DNA from: Chionis minor | Lineage: Eukaryota > Chordata > Aves > Charadriiformes > Chionididae | Direction: 5' to 3' | Assembly: GCA_013398295.1 (NCBI GenBank) | Contig: VZSF01001887.1 | Location: forward strand, 484,862 to 548,861 | DNA length: 64,000 nt | Shown here: in pieces, positions 35,101 through 49,600 of the stretch | How positions within the stretch are numbered: position 1 is the stretch's first letter | Layout: each line of letters begins with the position of its first letter | Translations under genes and position numbers: made by a program | Notes under the pieces: model-generated | Database searches by the model: none | The model's input: the letters and a program-made list of their open reading frames with translations, nothing else | What the model was told of the DNA's origin: nothing

Positions 35101-37329
35101 TAACTAAATTAGATATTCTCAATAGAGCCTGACCTTAAGGTAGAAGTCACAGTGGTTCACTCTCAGCTGGCCTCAATCTACCCCCCTGCCTGCACACCCA
35201 AAATTAACCACAGAACTCCTGCTGATGCTAAAGTTAATTTAAATGTAAATCTAGATTAATCCCGTGTTTAATCCCATGCTCAAAATATTGCACGTTACAT
35301 ACATTCTACTTTTATAATACTAACCTGAGACCTAGGTCTGTAATCTTACTCCAGAAAAATTTATTTGCAAGACTGGTGGGCTATTTAGCAGTCCATAGGA
35401 CTATATAAGTACAAAATTCAGACTTGTACTGTTGAGTAATAATTTTACAAGGGATTGGTTTAAGTGTAATTTTTGTTTACTGCAAAACAGAAAAAATGGA
35501 GGCACAGTATGTAACAGTAACAGTATGCACCCCAAAGAAGAAAACATGAAAATAAAATACCATCAGAAAGGAACATATGTAATAATGAGCTTGAACTTGC
35601 GGGTGTATTTTAACCTCTATAATATTACTTTGAAACCCTTGAAATGTGATTACATAGTGACAAAGCTGATAGCTGTATTAAGCCATTGCTTTATGAACAG
35701 GAACTGCAGTAATAGGTTATGTTTACATATGTATTAATAGCATAGACATACACAGAAAACAAAAATCATAAAGTTTTCAAAACCACTTCAATATTAGTAG
35801 ATTTAATATAATGTAGAAGTCCTTAGTCATTGTAGTCGAAAAAATGTACATACATTTCTGATTCTCTGCAGTTTTCTGATAGTTATGGATGTTAATATGT
35901 TTTCAAGTCTATCTTCTAAATATTTTAAACGTTATTTAAACAGCACTGATTAAAATATACCCAAAGGTGTTTGGTTATATGCTTCCCAGGTATGAAATAA
36001 ATTATATCATGAAACTCATTACATTTTTGATTTCATGATTACTTTACAATAGTAAGGTAGTGATATTCTGGAATATTGCATTTCACTGGGTATCTTTATT
36101 GGATTTTAAGCTATTTTTTACTGTGAAGCACTATCTTGCATACTCAGATCATTAGTTAACTTACAAGTATGGTAGTAAATGTTCATATTTTATTTATAAA
36201 TTTGCTATTATAGTAACCATAGATAGAAACAGGGCAAAGATCTGCTTGTTTTAAGATCTGCTAAGAAAAAAGGCTGGTAATGGTGAATCAAGAAATTACA
36301 AAATACATGTAAGATGAAATTTTAAAAGATGGTTAAGTAAGTGAAATGGGTTCAGTAAGGGTTCCATCTACTTCATTTCAGAAAAAGAATGATTAAAATA
36401 AGCTGATACAGGCTGTATGTTCAGGTCGATTTCAGGATCAGTGAAGTATTGCTACAATACAGTGTTAGTAAAAGCAACTCAAACTTAGTTTCAAGATTTA
36501 AATGGAACATGGTGTTATTTTTAGGAAGGAAATAATACTCAAAATCAAACTTTAATGACAAAATACGATATATGTGTCATACTAAGTGAAGTTAATGGAA
36601 AGTGATGACTTTCAGTAAAAAAAATTACCCTTTAATCTAGAAGAAGGTATTCAAAACAAATTCGTTATGCAAGTAAAGCAGTGGTAGAAATTAAAATAGT
36701 GGTTTAAATTATAATAGAAGATAATGCTTCTATATCTAAAATCTGATAATTTTGTCAGATATCTTTCCATTCCTAATAATATGTTATGTGGTATTACTTG
36801 AAAATATAAACAAATACTGGGGAAAGAGGTTGTTTTGTTTGCTTGTGTAGGGGTTTGTATTTCTCAGCAGTTCAAAGACCAATTAAGGTCTCCAGCAGAA
36901 ATTTTACATTAATCCTTTGGCTTCATATAGCCATAGTTTTCAGAAAACTCTGCCAGAGTAAAAACACCTGATCTGCTTTACCTCTCAAGAAACACGCTGT
37001 GAAACTTTTATTTAGGCTCGTCTTCAAAAGTTCAGTAAGCATGGGTTTTCAAGAATTTCTTTTCCTCTCTTTCAAGAGAAATCAAACTTTTCAATATATC
37101 TTTAAGAGGTATTATGTTCTTGGTGGTACAGAAAAATGAATAATTTGTGTTCTAATGTCCTTGTTTTCTTAATCATATCTTTTTAATACTTACCTATTAT
37201 CTATAAATTTGATCTGTAATCACAGGGAAGCGTAACTGTTGATATTTAGCCTGAATGGTAAGCCAAAAAAACCCAAACATCTGCATTCTTTGACTCTCCA
37301 TGCCACATTCTGAGGGACTGGGTTTGAAA
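35101..37329. other. intron sequence, nothing specific
   Basis: AT-rich intron. A 101-codon frame at 35432-35737 has low-complexity composition and no family features. Confidence 0.55.
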
Positions 37330-37600
37330 AGAAGTTATGTGCAGGTCAGCAGAAGTTGCCTTCGCGGAAGAATGTGCAGCAAGTCTACCTATTCTGTTAT
37401 TTGCCACAGATAGTGATGGACTTGGCAAATCTCTGTCAGAAAACTGGTCCTTTCCAGCACATTAGGAGTCAGACATTCTGCCAGTATGTTTGTCCATCTC
37501 GGAATGTGAGTCTTTCTGACTGGTGCCAATTAATTTAACTTATGAGGTGGCAAATGAGTTGCCATAAATTGCTTCAGTGATATCTACCTAGTTTTCCAAG
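37330..37600. promoter_or_regulatory. candidate conserved block
   Basis: Balanced sequence with CpGs (CCTTCGCGGAAG, ATCTCGGAATG), NFI-like half-sites (TTGGCAAATC, GGTGCCAATTAATTT, GTGGCAAATGAGTTGCCA), and a homeodomain core TTAATTTAA directly attached to the NFI half-site. Overlapping 60-codon frames on both strands are chance. Confidence 0.35.
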
Positions 37601-38660
37601 TTGATGGAAGATTCCAACTTGTTAGGACTTTTTTTATTTGTACTTGTCCTAGAAGATACATGAAAATACACATAATGTTTCCAGAGTTCAAAGGAAGAGC
37701 AAGTATAATGAAAGACTTTTCATCCTAATTCAGTACTCTTTATGGAAGTGTCCACTGAATTGAACATTGCATAGTTTGTAGCAATAAAATGATCTTGCCC
37801 CAAAGATATTTCCATTCTGAATAGACAGAGAGAGAGACATCTTACAAATGTGGAGACACAGATTACTAGCGAGACAAATTTTTTCCAGTTAGTTTTTGCA
37901 GAGCTAGGAACTAAACCAGGAACTTCTCAGGGGGAGAAAAAAAAAAAAAAGGTCTTTACTACCTACTGCACTCTTATATACTTAAAGTTCCGTGACAGGG
38001 GTTGTATATTGACACAAAAACTCTCGAAATTGTGCAAGAGCCAAAAATCTTATATTTAAACTGTACTAGTAAGCCATGATTATATAAGTTTAAAAATGAC
38101 TCTAAAAGCAGCTGTATATTCCTTGGCAGGACTCATCCTTCAGAATTAGCAGCTAAAACATTTCAATTTGGCCTCAATTAAAAGTGTATTTACCCGTAAG
38201 CTACAGAACGGTCTTGTTTAATTGTTTATTCCGTATGTATTTTATAAACAACGTGGAGAAGTATCTGTGGAACTGTTTTGTTAATAAAAAAATTGCCAAA
38301 TACTCTTTTCTCGCAATATTATACTGCATTAGTTGAAGCCTAAAATCAAAGTGTGCTTCATGGGTGCCATATTAATGATACCTTTATGACTACATATACT
38401 TAAAAATATGTTAGAAAGGGTATTGGTTAAATATTTTAAATAAGTCTTTATAATATTGTTTGAGCAATGTCAAATACAATTTTTATTTTAAAAGATTTTG
38501 TTGGAATTTAGTCTTTGAAAATATTAATAACAGCTTACAGCAGGTAGGCTATAAAATAACACTGTATGCTGTCTATTTAGTTTCTGGTTGAAAAAGCACA
38601 GCAGTACTTTAGTTCATTACCTTTGAAAAAAACAGTAACAAGATAATACAGCTGCCTCTG
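37601..38660. other. intron sequence with an A run
   Basis: AT-rich intron. Poly-A run at 37937-37950 after GGGGGAG. Nothing else supported. Confidence 0.55.
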
Positions 38661-38700
38661 ATTAAGATGTAAATTCTTTCTAATTAGAATGTAAATTCTT
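38661..38700 (+). repeat. 22-bp tandem duplication
   Basis: ATTAAGATGTAAATTCTT (38661-38678) and ATTAGAATGTAAATTCTT (38683-38700) are identical at 16 of 18 positions and lie 22 bp apart. Confidence 0.75.
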
Positions 38701-41700
38701 ACATTTAAATGAAGACATCAATTGTCAGGATGCCATATGATATCTTATTCCACCTTGCCTGAATGAAGCCCTCACTGTTCATCTACGGCACTAAAATAGT
38801 TTTGCAATCCCTTTGTTCTCTGATTCTTGTAATATTCTCTCTTCATGTTCCCTTTACACATTGCTTTTGTTTGTTTTCCCCCTGCATCTGATATTGTTGT
38901 GTCTTGGGATTTTGCAGAAATTTGGAATGAAAATTGAGTTCAGGCAGTGCCAGTATTTGCTTGTGCCTCAATTACTTCTGCTGAATTTTCCTCAATGCAA
39001 ATCAGGCAGGTTGCGTAAAGTGGTGCATGTATTTGAAATAATTAATTTTCTGTAAAATGATGGATCAAGTCCAATCAACCTTCATGAAATCTAAATAAAA
39101 GAATAGAGAATTAGAAATTAATTAACATTTGGTGTTGCTAATACTTTATTATGCAGTCTAAACTATAAATAATAAGTTTTATTTTTGAGCATAACTTTTT
39201 ATTATGAACTGTTGATGATAATCTTTGCCATAATTATCTTATTAAAATATATCAGTATAAGTATATTAACCTAAATTTAATGTCATGGAAGGCATTGTAA
39301 ATTAGTAACATTTTAAAGTAGAAAATTACAAGATACAGAGAGTTTAAGAATTGACCTATCAATTATTTTTGCATGTAAAACTCTTCCACGGTGTTAAGAC
39401 AATGTGTGTCTACCAGTTGATTTTAAAGTGTTTAATTTCATTGTTTTATTAAACCAAGCCATAATACTAAATCTTGTTGACTGAGAACATTCCCTTGGAT
39501 TTTTTTGTTGGAAGCCTGGTTTTAAGCAAATGCCTGTGTAGGAGAAGTTTACATTCTTCTTACAAACAGGTGCCTTCTGTTGCTACTCCAAATCATTCTT
39601 CTTTTCTCCATTTATGAGCCATATTAATTTTTAAAATGTATTTTTTACAGAAGTTTGCATGCCAATAAGATTCTCTGCGTATCAGACTTGGTCATAGGTA
39701 GCGACCCGTTTTTTTGGTAAAACAACACAAATCTTAATATAAATGGCAAAAGGTATTTTAAGCTAACAGAGATATGTATGTGTTGTATAAATATTATTAA
39801 TAATGCTTTTATGTACATAAAGGCATAATTATTACCAAATTGTTAGTAGTAATAACAGTTTATATGATGATTCCAGTTCGTCTGATACACCTATATCTCA
39901 GATTTACCTAAAATATTAAGTCTAAAGATCAGGAAAAGTTGAGTGCAGTTTTGAAAAGTTAGAAAACATTCTCATAACAATAGCTAATTAACACTGGTGT
40001 TAGCATCATTTATAGTTTAACAGTGCTTGCCATAAAATCTTTTGTTAAGAGTATTGCACTGGTTTTTTTCCAACTGAATTGTAGCAGGTACCGCTTTATT
40101 AACAAACACAAAGACCACCTTGTTTGGTAGGAAGGGCGCTTTAATGTTGGGGGTTTTAATTTGTCACAAGCAGAAAGGCTCAATAGATCAGAAAAATGTG
40201 ACTTACTGAACCCAAATATGTTATCTGCTTTTCTCCTTTTACCTCTCATTACAAAATTTTCTTATGTAAGTCCAGCTATAATACACCTGTAACAATCTCA
40301 TCAAAGTAGAAAATTAAATACACTTCAAATCTTTCTTTACTCAGGTAGGAAGTATAAAAAATTACTATATCTTATGAGTTCTAATATACCACTTCTACCC
40401 CCGAGAACTGCAAAATAAGCACAAAAAGCATTAATTCCTGTGAAACCTCCAGTCATGAAAATGGTTGATTACTTTGCACACACGTAGTTTTGTGTCTGTG
40501 AGGAACTAAACTGTGTATTAAATTATTTGTAGAGTGAGGCTTTATTACTTATGCCTATAACTTTTACAGTTCACAAGAGTTAGGATATCTTATGCGTAAT
40601 ATTAGATGGTCCAGTATTCTCCATTTGGGTGCCTCAAGTGTTTCTGACAGTTTCAACAAAAAGAGAGATTCAAAAATAGAGTTTATAAATAACATCAAAA
40701 TAGGCTGCATAATGTATTGTCCAGTGTTGATCTCAGTACTGTCATTTGAGAGAAAACTGGTGAAATACAGCATTTTATATGTACTCTGTCATCCTCATGT
40801 CTACTTTAGAAGAAAATTGTAGTAATCATGAACTTGTGAAGCTTCTTTTTTTTTTTAACATACCCTTTAAAGAATGTTTACTTGTACTAATTTTATTAAA
40901 GGGAAGAGCATGCCATGATCTTGGAGAAACACAAGTATTTCAGTTGGGGCTAATCAATACCAGCTAAGTATTAAGAAATTACCATGTATTCACTGTGTCA
41001 CAGAGAAAACGGATATATTGTTCTGTCTTTTAGGGTGGTTGTATTTCTCTCTGTCTGTATATACATTTTTTCCTAGGATGCTTTGTATGCTATTTTAATA
41101 TTTATACTATTCCGAACAGATAATGGACTAGTGTCAGGTTTAATAATTGTAGTTAATAGGTCTTTTAGTGGGTGAAGAGGAAATAACTCTGATCAGTTTG
41201 GCTTAAGTATTGAATGTGGTAGGGAGTAAGATATTATCATGCATTTAGAGTAACATCCAAGTAACATGATATAGGTAACACAGTAACAAAAATAAATCTG
41301 TGTATTCAAACACTTTCATATGTAAAATAAGCTGAAAGACTATAGAAACGGAGCAGGTTCTAGCCTGTGAGGGGATTTGTTAGAGAAACAACAAATAGTG
41401 TCATGTACAAAAATTTTCCCTATGTTGCTTTCTTTCCTCAAAATATCCTGTGGTGTATCTAGGAGACAAAGAATTTTATAAATTGTCTTTACACCTGCTT
41501 TTTTAGTATTAAGTATTTTTCTGAATGAGAGGAGCAGACTGTAAAAACCAGGTCCAATAAACAATGAAATTACTCACTTTTGGATTTTCTTTAACCACCA
41601 GATCTGTACCCAGCTCCCTAATGCTTTTGGTTTGGAGTACACAATAAGGTGATGCTGGTATACTTCCTTTTCTGCAACGCAGTGATTTGTCCTGTGTCTT

Positions 41701-43869
41701 TCCTTCCTTGGATTTATTTCTGGTGCCTTTATTGTCTTTTACTTCATTCTGTATTTCACTTGGATATTATTTTTCTCTAGCAAAAAAAAAAAAGTTGCCT
41801 TCCATTCACACTTCATGCTGTTCATCAGTCTGACCAATCTGACAATTTCTCATTCATCATAGACATTGTAAATCCCACCTCTAGAACTGTCTTTGCAGCC
41901 CAAGTATCTATTAGTTCTCTTTCTGTGAAAGGAATCCCAGACCTTCCTGTCTCCTGCAAGTCTACTGCCATATCGACAGGACCGTTTAAAGTGTGAGCTT
42001 AATAAGTTTGTGGAAGTAATCTTATTTATATCCTGCCATTAACCAATTTAGTTTTCACCTTCAGTAAGTTCTAGAATTGATCTACCTTTTGTAGCTAGCC
42101 GATAGTCTCTATTTTTATATGCTGATATGTTAAATTTTCTGATGAATCAAATCTCAGCTATAATTACAGTCTTTGCTGAATACCTCAGTAGGATGTGTCA
42201 GCAGAGAAGGTGAATTACATTCTGAATCATACCAGGCTTGTATGTCTCACTCTCTAATAGTGTCTCTCATGGACATATCTTTCTCAGTTCTGCCAGAAAT
42301 TTTCATCAGTTATTGTCTTGTCTTGCTTCGGACATTTCCTCTTCGTGTGATATTTTCACCTCTTCCTAACACTGGGAGAGCATAGCTCAGTAACAATAGC
42401 TGTGCAGTTCAGTTTTATATGGTCCCCTCACCAAGGGAAGGCGCCTCTGCTTTCACCTCCTTTTCTTTTTTTAATTAATTTTTAGTATATTACATTAGTA
42501 GGGGCCCTCTTGAGGGCTCTTTTCCAAAGACATAAATATCTCTCACATGACTCAGCACCATCAAGGTCAGCTCCTTCACATTTTAACACTGCCTGTATTA
42601 AACCCTGATGTATTGCTACAAAAGTCCAGCAAGCTATTTGAATTTTATTATGTAAATCATATTAGATTTGTTTTGCTTCCTGGTGTTATTTCGCCACTAT
42701 TTAGAGCGGTAAGAGAACTGTCTAGAGCAGACGTGTCATTGTAATCAATTTTTTAGAACACTTAAGCTAAACTTTGGGTTGAATGTCAGTCTGTCTACAG
42801 ATAATTTCATAGGTTCGAGGGCTTTATTCTGAATTTTGAAATATTTAAATACTCAGTGAAACAGTTTTACTTGTCTCCACCAAGTAACTACAAGGCAAAC
42901 TGCCAGAGTTTATTGTACTAATCATTTGTCTCTACAGTTGGTGAGGAAACAAAGACATTCTGCCATATTAATGGGGAAACATCTGCCCTTCAAAAGAGAG
43001 AAGTCTGGTTAAATAAAAGAGAATAACTTATATTGTCAGTATGAGAAAGAGTGTGGAATAATTAGTGGGAAATTATAGGTCAGGTGTAGGGTTTCTGTGA
43101 CATTTTTGGTCCCTTTTATTAATCCTGCCAGTTTTTGCCAAAATGTAGGCATGGATAAGAACTTAAGTTTAAAGTCTCAGTATTTGCTAGACCTGCCAAA
43201 GACACCTGAAAGACTTAAAACTAAACAATTAAAAAATTCATTTACTATGATCTTTGTAGCAGGATTCCCAATACAAAATGATGAAGTAATACCTATTTTG
43301 CTTCCACAGTCACAAGAGGAAAACCTTTTCCCTCACACACTGTATTATGCAAGACAAAGTGAATTAAATGCATGTTTATGATAATTGTGTTATTCATTTT
43401 ACTTAGAAGTGGAGAGGTGATGGAATGAGAAACAAATATTTTGAATAGATGTTTTCGTAGAGTAAATGAAAGCAGTGCTGACTGTATGAATAAGTCATGG
43501 TAAAAACAGTTCAGATGCTTATTTTGGACATAGATAGCCTTATTTTGCCTAACATGAACATTAGGTATGTCTTTTGCGTATATTATGCCCTGAATATGTC
43601 GTCAAAAAGCCTTCTTCTGAATAAACTTGCTTAAATTACGGATACAGGGACCCAGCATATTTTAAACTATGCTTTTAAAAGTATGCAGAGTAGAAGTGGC
43701 ATTGAAACACATTCCATGCATCTATTAATCTCATTTGCTTTGTTAATTTTTGGAAGTTGAGAGATGGCTTCCATATTGTGTATAATAATGTTCAGTATTA
43801 AGCAGTAAAATAGGCAGAGGCTTTGTTTTTCACTTTGCTGGCGGTTTTGCATTCTATTTTGAAAGAAGG
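38701..43869. other. long intron stretch, nothing specific
   Basis: About 5 kb of AT-rich intron. Slightly more balanced patches occur at 41580-42000 and 42170-42460 but hold no motif cluster, and I recognise no repeat. A runs occur near 41781. Open frames up to 94 codons (43097-43381) are unremarkable. Confidence 0.5.
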
Positions 43870-44110
43870 AGCCACTTTAATAATGCAGCTTCTATCTAAT
43901 GTGGCTATCCTCCATCACTGACTTTCCCGCTACCGTCAACCAGACCGAGCCCATCACCCTGCATTATTACTATAAAAAAGAAGTTGCAGCTTTAGGCATT
44001 GAAAATATGGAGTTTTCTCACTGAATGCTGACCCATGTGCAAATACGTGTTGGCCTGATTAGAAAACCGCTTATGTGGAGAACCGCTTCCCTACATTGCT
44101 TTGTGAAATT
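43870..44110. promoter_or_regulatory. candidate conserved block with doubled AACCGCTT
   Basis: CpG-retaining sequence (TCCCGCTACCGTC, GACCGAGCCC, AATACGTGTTGG) is followed by AGAAAACCGCTT (44061-44072) and AGAACCGCTT (44079-44088), a spaced direct repeat whose AACCGC core resembles RUNX-type sites. GATTAG and CATTATTACTA cores lie nearby. Regulatory role is inferred. Confidence 0.35.
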
Positions 44111-46260
44111 TAATATGAACCGTATTTTTAACAGTGTAGGTGTAATAATTCAAAAGTCTGCGACACCTGAAGATAAAAGCACATCTCAGCAGGTTGATAC
44201 TACTACGTAGTGTAAATACATAGATGTCGAGTATTTTGAGTATATACAAAATTAATCCTTTTGTACAAAGGTGTTATGGTGGCACTTCTTTGAAATAAAA
44301 GTAGACCTATCTAAAATTATAGTTCTAAGTAGTTTATACGTACAAGTTTTTAGCATTTAGATATGCAGATGCTTGATTCCTAACATTCACTAAAAAGATA
44401 ACCGAGATACGCGATTGATTTAAAAATATGTAAAGCAATAGAAATATACAACAAAGTGATTGTATTATAGTAACTTTGACTATAAATCACTTATTCACAT
44501 TCACCTGTCATTTGCAGTCATCCAGATCTGGGTGATGTTGAGAAAATAATGTCAATTATTTTCAAGGTGGTTCCCTACACCTCTTTCTGTCTCTCTCGTC
44601 CTATGGGGTGATCAGTTGACTGTTTTCTTGTTGGAAATGAATGCCATTCTTCCTACTCAAATGAGTACCCGATGCATCCTTCTACACAGATGTCCCCTTA
44701 AACTTCAACCTTATAGTATATGAGGCTTAAAGCAGTTCTTAGATATTACGTGTCTTCACACCAAATTTCACAGTGCTGTATTTATTTAAATTCAGATCCG
44801 TTCTGCTCTAGCTGATAAACCTTTATTCATTCAAAAGACTTCTCACAACTGGTTTTATCTTTGACATAAAGTAATGGTATGATAAAATGACTTAAAAGCA
44901 ATCTGGGCTGTTAAACTTTAGCAATTTCCGTTGATATATTGTTACAGATATGGAGTGCATTTGTTTTATTTTTAATTCTTTGTTGCCTTATCAGTGTTTG
45001 TTATAAGCATGTGTTACTACTAATTTCTTCTGAAACTTGCATAAATATGCAAAAGAAATTAATAAAAACCTGACAAAACCTAATCCAATGTTATATCTAA
45101 ATAAATCATTCCTGGCCCAATAGGTAGAGTTCTTCTATACAATTTTGGTTTCTGTTTATGCTATCTATGAAGTTAGAAGAAAACTCTCTAGTCTTTTATT
45201 TCTGTACCAGTCTGAGATTTTTTAAATTGCTTTACTTAAATTGTTCTATTGAGGTTCTCCACTGCTCCAACCATATGAGCAGTCCAACACTGCCTATAAT
45301 CTTGCATAGAAGAAAAGCAGAGGAGTAAAATGTCTTTTTTACTAACTCGGAGATCAGTCAAAACAGAATGGGGTTAGTGAAATAGCTTTTCCGCAATCAT
45401 CTGTTATAAATTCAGATAAATAAGTGTGAGCGCCTACATCCTTCTGAATGTGCATGCTAGGGAGATACTTTATTGCCCAACAGCATGTTGTGTCCCTTTG
45501 TATATGGAACATGGCACACATACATATATACACACACACTGCTGAGGAGCTTAGATAGTGTTAATTATATATTCAACATAAAATTAAAATTTCTTTCACA
45601 CAAATGTTTGTGTTTTGATCCTGGGTGAGCCTTAACACAAATAGGGATGATCATGAAGATACACATAGTCAAATTTTAAAAGTTGACAGAATGGTTCATG
45701 CATGTAAGAGTTATCATATGATAACTTTAAAAAACTCTATTTTTTAGACGACCCACCTGTATATGCTGATTTACTGATCTGTAATAATTTTCTGTTCTAT
45801 AATAAATTGCTACCTTAAAGTGCTGTGGAACAGCATCCTTACAGATCTAAGCCAGTATGTATTCAGCTACAAATCGATTAAGACAATTTAATTAAAAGTT
45901 CATAAAAATCAGTAAAGTTCATCCATTTTTTTTATTCTGTTAGAGCTTGTCCTTACTGATTATTGCAGTACTAAAATTATATGTTGTTATGTGTTTTGCA
46001 CTGTAGCTGTCTTTGTTCTTAGTGTTTATTTAACATATAGAAGGCATTAATTATAGTCCAAAAGTCCAGCTGAGAGCATCCCACCATGCAGGAAAAGGGA
46101 GATGCCATTTTTGGAACTGAGCAACAGTAATCTGAGAAGTGCTAAAAGGTATGTTTTTAGCATCTAGGTTAAATATTATTTTCTCACCTTCCCACATGCA
46201 TTAAATTTCAGTTGTCAGTTTATTACTTTGCTGTGGATGTCTGTTAGAGTAAGAATTCAA
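44111..46260. other. intron sequence, little specific
   Basis: AT-rich intron. A short TATATACACACACAC tract ends near 45539. The patch 46040-46140 (GGCATTAATTATAGTCC, CCACCATGCAGG) is more complex and may be a small conserved element. Confidence 0.5.
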
Positions 46261-46620
46261 GTCAATGATTGTTCTTGAAAATGAAGCTTTTGCCATTCAT
46301 GGAAGCTATTTTTTCTGAAAAATTGAGACTGGTGGTGGCAGACACTTTAGGCACAGCCACCCGGGCCATAATGTTGATCCAGAATATTTTTCATAGATGC
46401 CATAGACAGTTTTCATGAATCTATATTTTGTCTGCTTGTTGATTGCTTGACTATTCTGAGATCAGTATTGAATCTGAAATGTATGATACTTTTTGAAGAG
46501 AAAAGATTTCTTTCACTGTCTTTTGAAAGAGACTCTAGGAGGAGGTGGTGGGATATTTTGAATCGGTTTTCTTAAAGTGATTTGCACCTACAAATTCCAG
46601 ATTTCCAAGGAGTTCAGCTA
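46261..46620. promoter_or_regulatory. weak candidate conserved block
   Basis: More balanced than its flanks, with GACTGGTGGTGGCAGACAC, CAGCCACCCGGGCCATAATG and TTGATTGCTTGAC. No repeat family and no coding frame. Evidence is compositional. Confidence 0.25.
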
Positions 46621-46639
46621 CCATTTGTACAAACCTAAA

Positions 46640-46667
46640 AGAACTGGCTGTATTTACAGCCAGTTCT
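46640..46667. other. perfect 13-bp-arm inverted repeat with 2-nt centre
   Basis: AGAACTGGCTGTA (46640-46652) and TACAGCCAGTTCT (46655-46667) are exact reverse complements separated by TT. It could form a tight hairpin or cruciform or be a dimeric protein site; the arms contain CTGGCTGT, a relaxed NFI-like half. No terminator role applies in this context. Confidence 0.95.
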
Positions 46668-49600
46668 CAGAAGCTCTTAAAAGCAATGAAATATGATAGC
46701 TACTTTATATTGTAACTTTCTAATGTCTTCATCAGAAAAGCTGAATAAATGTCTCCTATAAATGTTAGATCATTGTAACAGATTCTGATTAACGATAGAA
46801 TTTAAATTTTTACACAATTTACAGTATGGACAGGCATTGAAGATGCTGCAAATAAATAGTAAACTGTGTTAACCTATACATTCCTGAATATTTTATGCAA
46901 ACACATAGTATTTGAAAATCCATTATAAAATTGTCTATTTCTTCTAGGAGCACGTAGATGTCCCTCTTAACATAAGCATACAGCACATCAAAATAAAGAT
47001 CAAAATAAAAGCTATATATTATTTTAAAATAGCAAACGCTTAAGGAATTTGCCTTACCTCTAACTTGGAGTCAAAATATAATTGTAGGATTGTATTTTAA
47101 TCTGTTGAGGTAAGGAAAAAACAAATAGAAACTTTTCTCATTCTTGTCTTATTTTATGCAAGTTACTCATTTCATTTAGTTAAAATCTCAGGTACTTTGA
47201 CAAACTATGCTCCTAATTTTTGATGTCATATCCATGCAAAGCGATCTTTTCACTTTGTATGTGAGGTGTGACATGAGCAGGTCTCTAGAAGGACAAACTT
47301 ATAAAATAATGCTAGTAAAATCATGTAATCTTTTGTTTCTATGGGTGTATGGTAGAGGTGGGTGAGCTTTCTCTTGAGCTTCCCATGATTCCTTCTATTT
47401 ATGACTTCCAGTGCGCTTCTGCTTAGCATTGCTCACGGGTTATTCATACCGAACCTATTTGGATGGTCTTTTCTGCATATCCAGTACTGAAATGAGATAC
47501 GTCTATTACTATTGTATTAAAATAAAGTCAGCAGCAGAAAAGGCTTAAGTGGTTACTAAATTGACTGTGCCCAAATAATTGTGATTAATAATGATTTTCT
47601 ACAGGCACTCCATAGGAGTGCAAATAATGAAATTATTTTTAAAAAAACCATAATGGAGGTTGAAGCAGAAATGGCAAAATTTGGCATTGTGTCACATACT
47701 CTTACACCTATGTGCACTACACCTTATGCCTACTCTCCTAATTAGTTTTTCTTTATTTTCAAGTGTTTATAGGAAGAGAGAAGTGAGGGCACATCAGCTA
47801 GAGAAACGGTAGACTCAGAGTGGAAGTTATCATGCCCACACATACTGCTGCTGATCCTGCTTCATCCCACTAACTGCTGTATTTTCATTATAAGCTTGGA
47901 TTCTGTTTCCCTCTTTATTACAAGGATGTTACAGTTCTTTATTCTTCACTGACAGCTGGCAACAGGTAATGCTGGCTGTTATTTTGTTCACTCTAGTCAA
48001 GCACATTCATTTCCAAATATAACCATGTTTTGTTTGCTGTATTTTGTTCTTGGTGTGGTTGAATGCCATCCTTGGAAAGATGTGCATTGAGCTAGTATTG
48101 AATAAGTGGCTTGCCTTCGGCATTCATGAGTAAATTCTGTAGTTTTTGTTTCAAGGCTTTGACATGTCATGAAGTGTAAATCTATTCTAATGCCAAAATC
48201 CCTCTTGATGTCTGATGCCAATCAGTAGCTTTTCATCTTGAAAAAGGTAGTGAATAATTTGCCCTGTGGATATTACACAGATACCATATATGGCAAGAAG
48301 CAAAGAGAGGGGAATCCCATACCCATTTTTTAAATTCAAATAATCATGTTCAACCAGTTTGCTTTCCTAAATACCACTGGTAGTCTGGTACATTTTCTCG
48401 CTTTCAAGTGAATATTGAATACTTGTCTAATTTGCATATTTTCGATGTGTGGAAACAATATGCTCTTTCTGCCGCAGTATTTTATTTCATGAGCAGTAGC
48501 CAACATGCTGAAATATGTGAATTATATTACATTTGTTATTTTAATAGGAAGCTCAAATCTTTTACCTCCTTCAGCTTCATTAGTGTCTTTTTTATAAAAA
48601 CAAAACAAAAAAAAGAACGAAAAGGCATTTGGTATATAGGAAGGTCAACATTTTCTTTGTGAACACAGTTTGCACCCATGATTTTGAATTTCAATGAACT
48701 GTAAGCGCTAAGAGTGTTGAATTAAAGGCCTAATACGCTGTAGTTCACTCACAAGCTCAAAAGTATGTAATTTCTTTCCTTAGAAAGGAGGCCTACTGAA
48801 AACCTAATGAATGTGTTTATATAGTTGAATGGCACTCATATAGTTTATACTCAGAAGAAAGAAGCAATAGAGCTTTGTATTTAACTCCTTTTCAGTCTGA
48901 AATATTACAAGATTTTAGGGTGCACGGGGACTATTGTGATGTCTAATCTGACCTCCTGTGTAATACAGGTCGTAGTACTTTGCACAGTAATTCCTGCATC
49001 AAGGCAGATAAATTCTTCAGCTGTAGTGAACATTTTGTACTGAGTCTGATTGGTTTAAGCTGCCACCTTATCCTAAATCTCATATTAGCAATATTAGTAA
49101 TACCAATACTGTGAGGTGTTTTCCTTATAATTTGTAATAATGTTGAACCTTTCACCCAAAGTTACTCAAAACAGCTTGCATGCCTTAAACTTTGAGATAT
49201 CATTATTTTAAAATGACAAGTCATGTATATCATTTCCAATGCAGTTACTCAGGAGTAGAATTTAAACTCATAATCTTTTGGTTTAACTAATAAATCTTAA
49301 AAATACTCATTAGCTGATTCACTAACCAGTGATGATTTTAGGCTGAAAAATCTAATCATAATTACAGTAAGTTAATTTTGTCAGGCTTAAGAGTTATTTA
49401 AAATTACAGTGAACCCAAACTGATATTTAAAGGTATTTGCTACTTGAATATTTGGGTTCAAGTTCTCATTCTGAAATCTTCAGGCATGCTGCATTAAATA
49501 CTGCTGTGCATATACGGGCTGCCTTCATGCATAAGAGATCCCAAAGAACTTTAACAACTATGTTTATATAGGAAATCATCCATGTATTATTTAATTGCAG

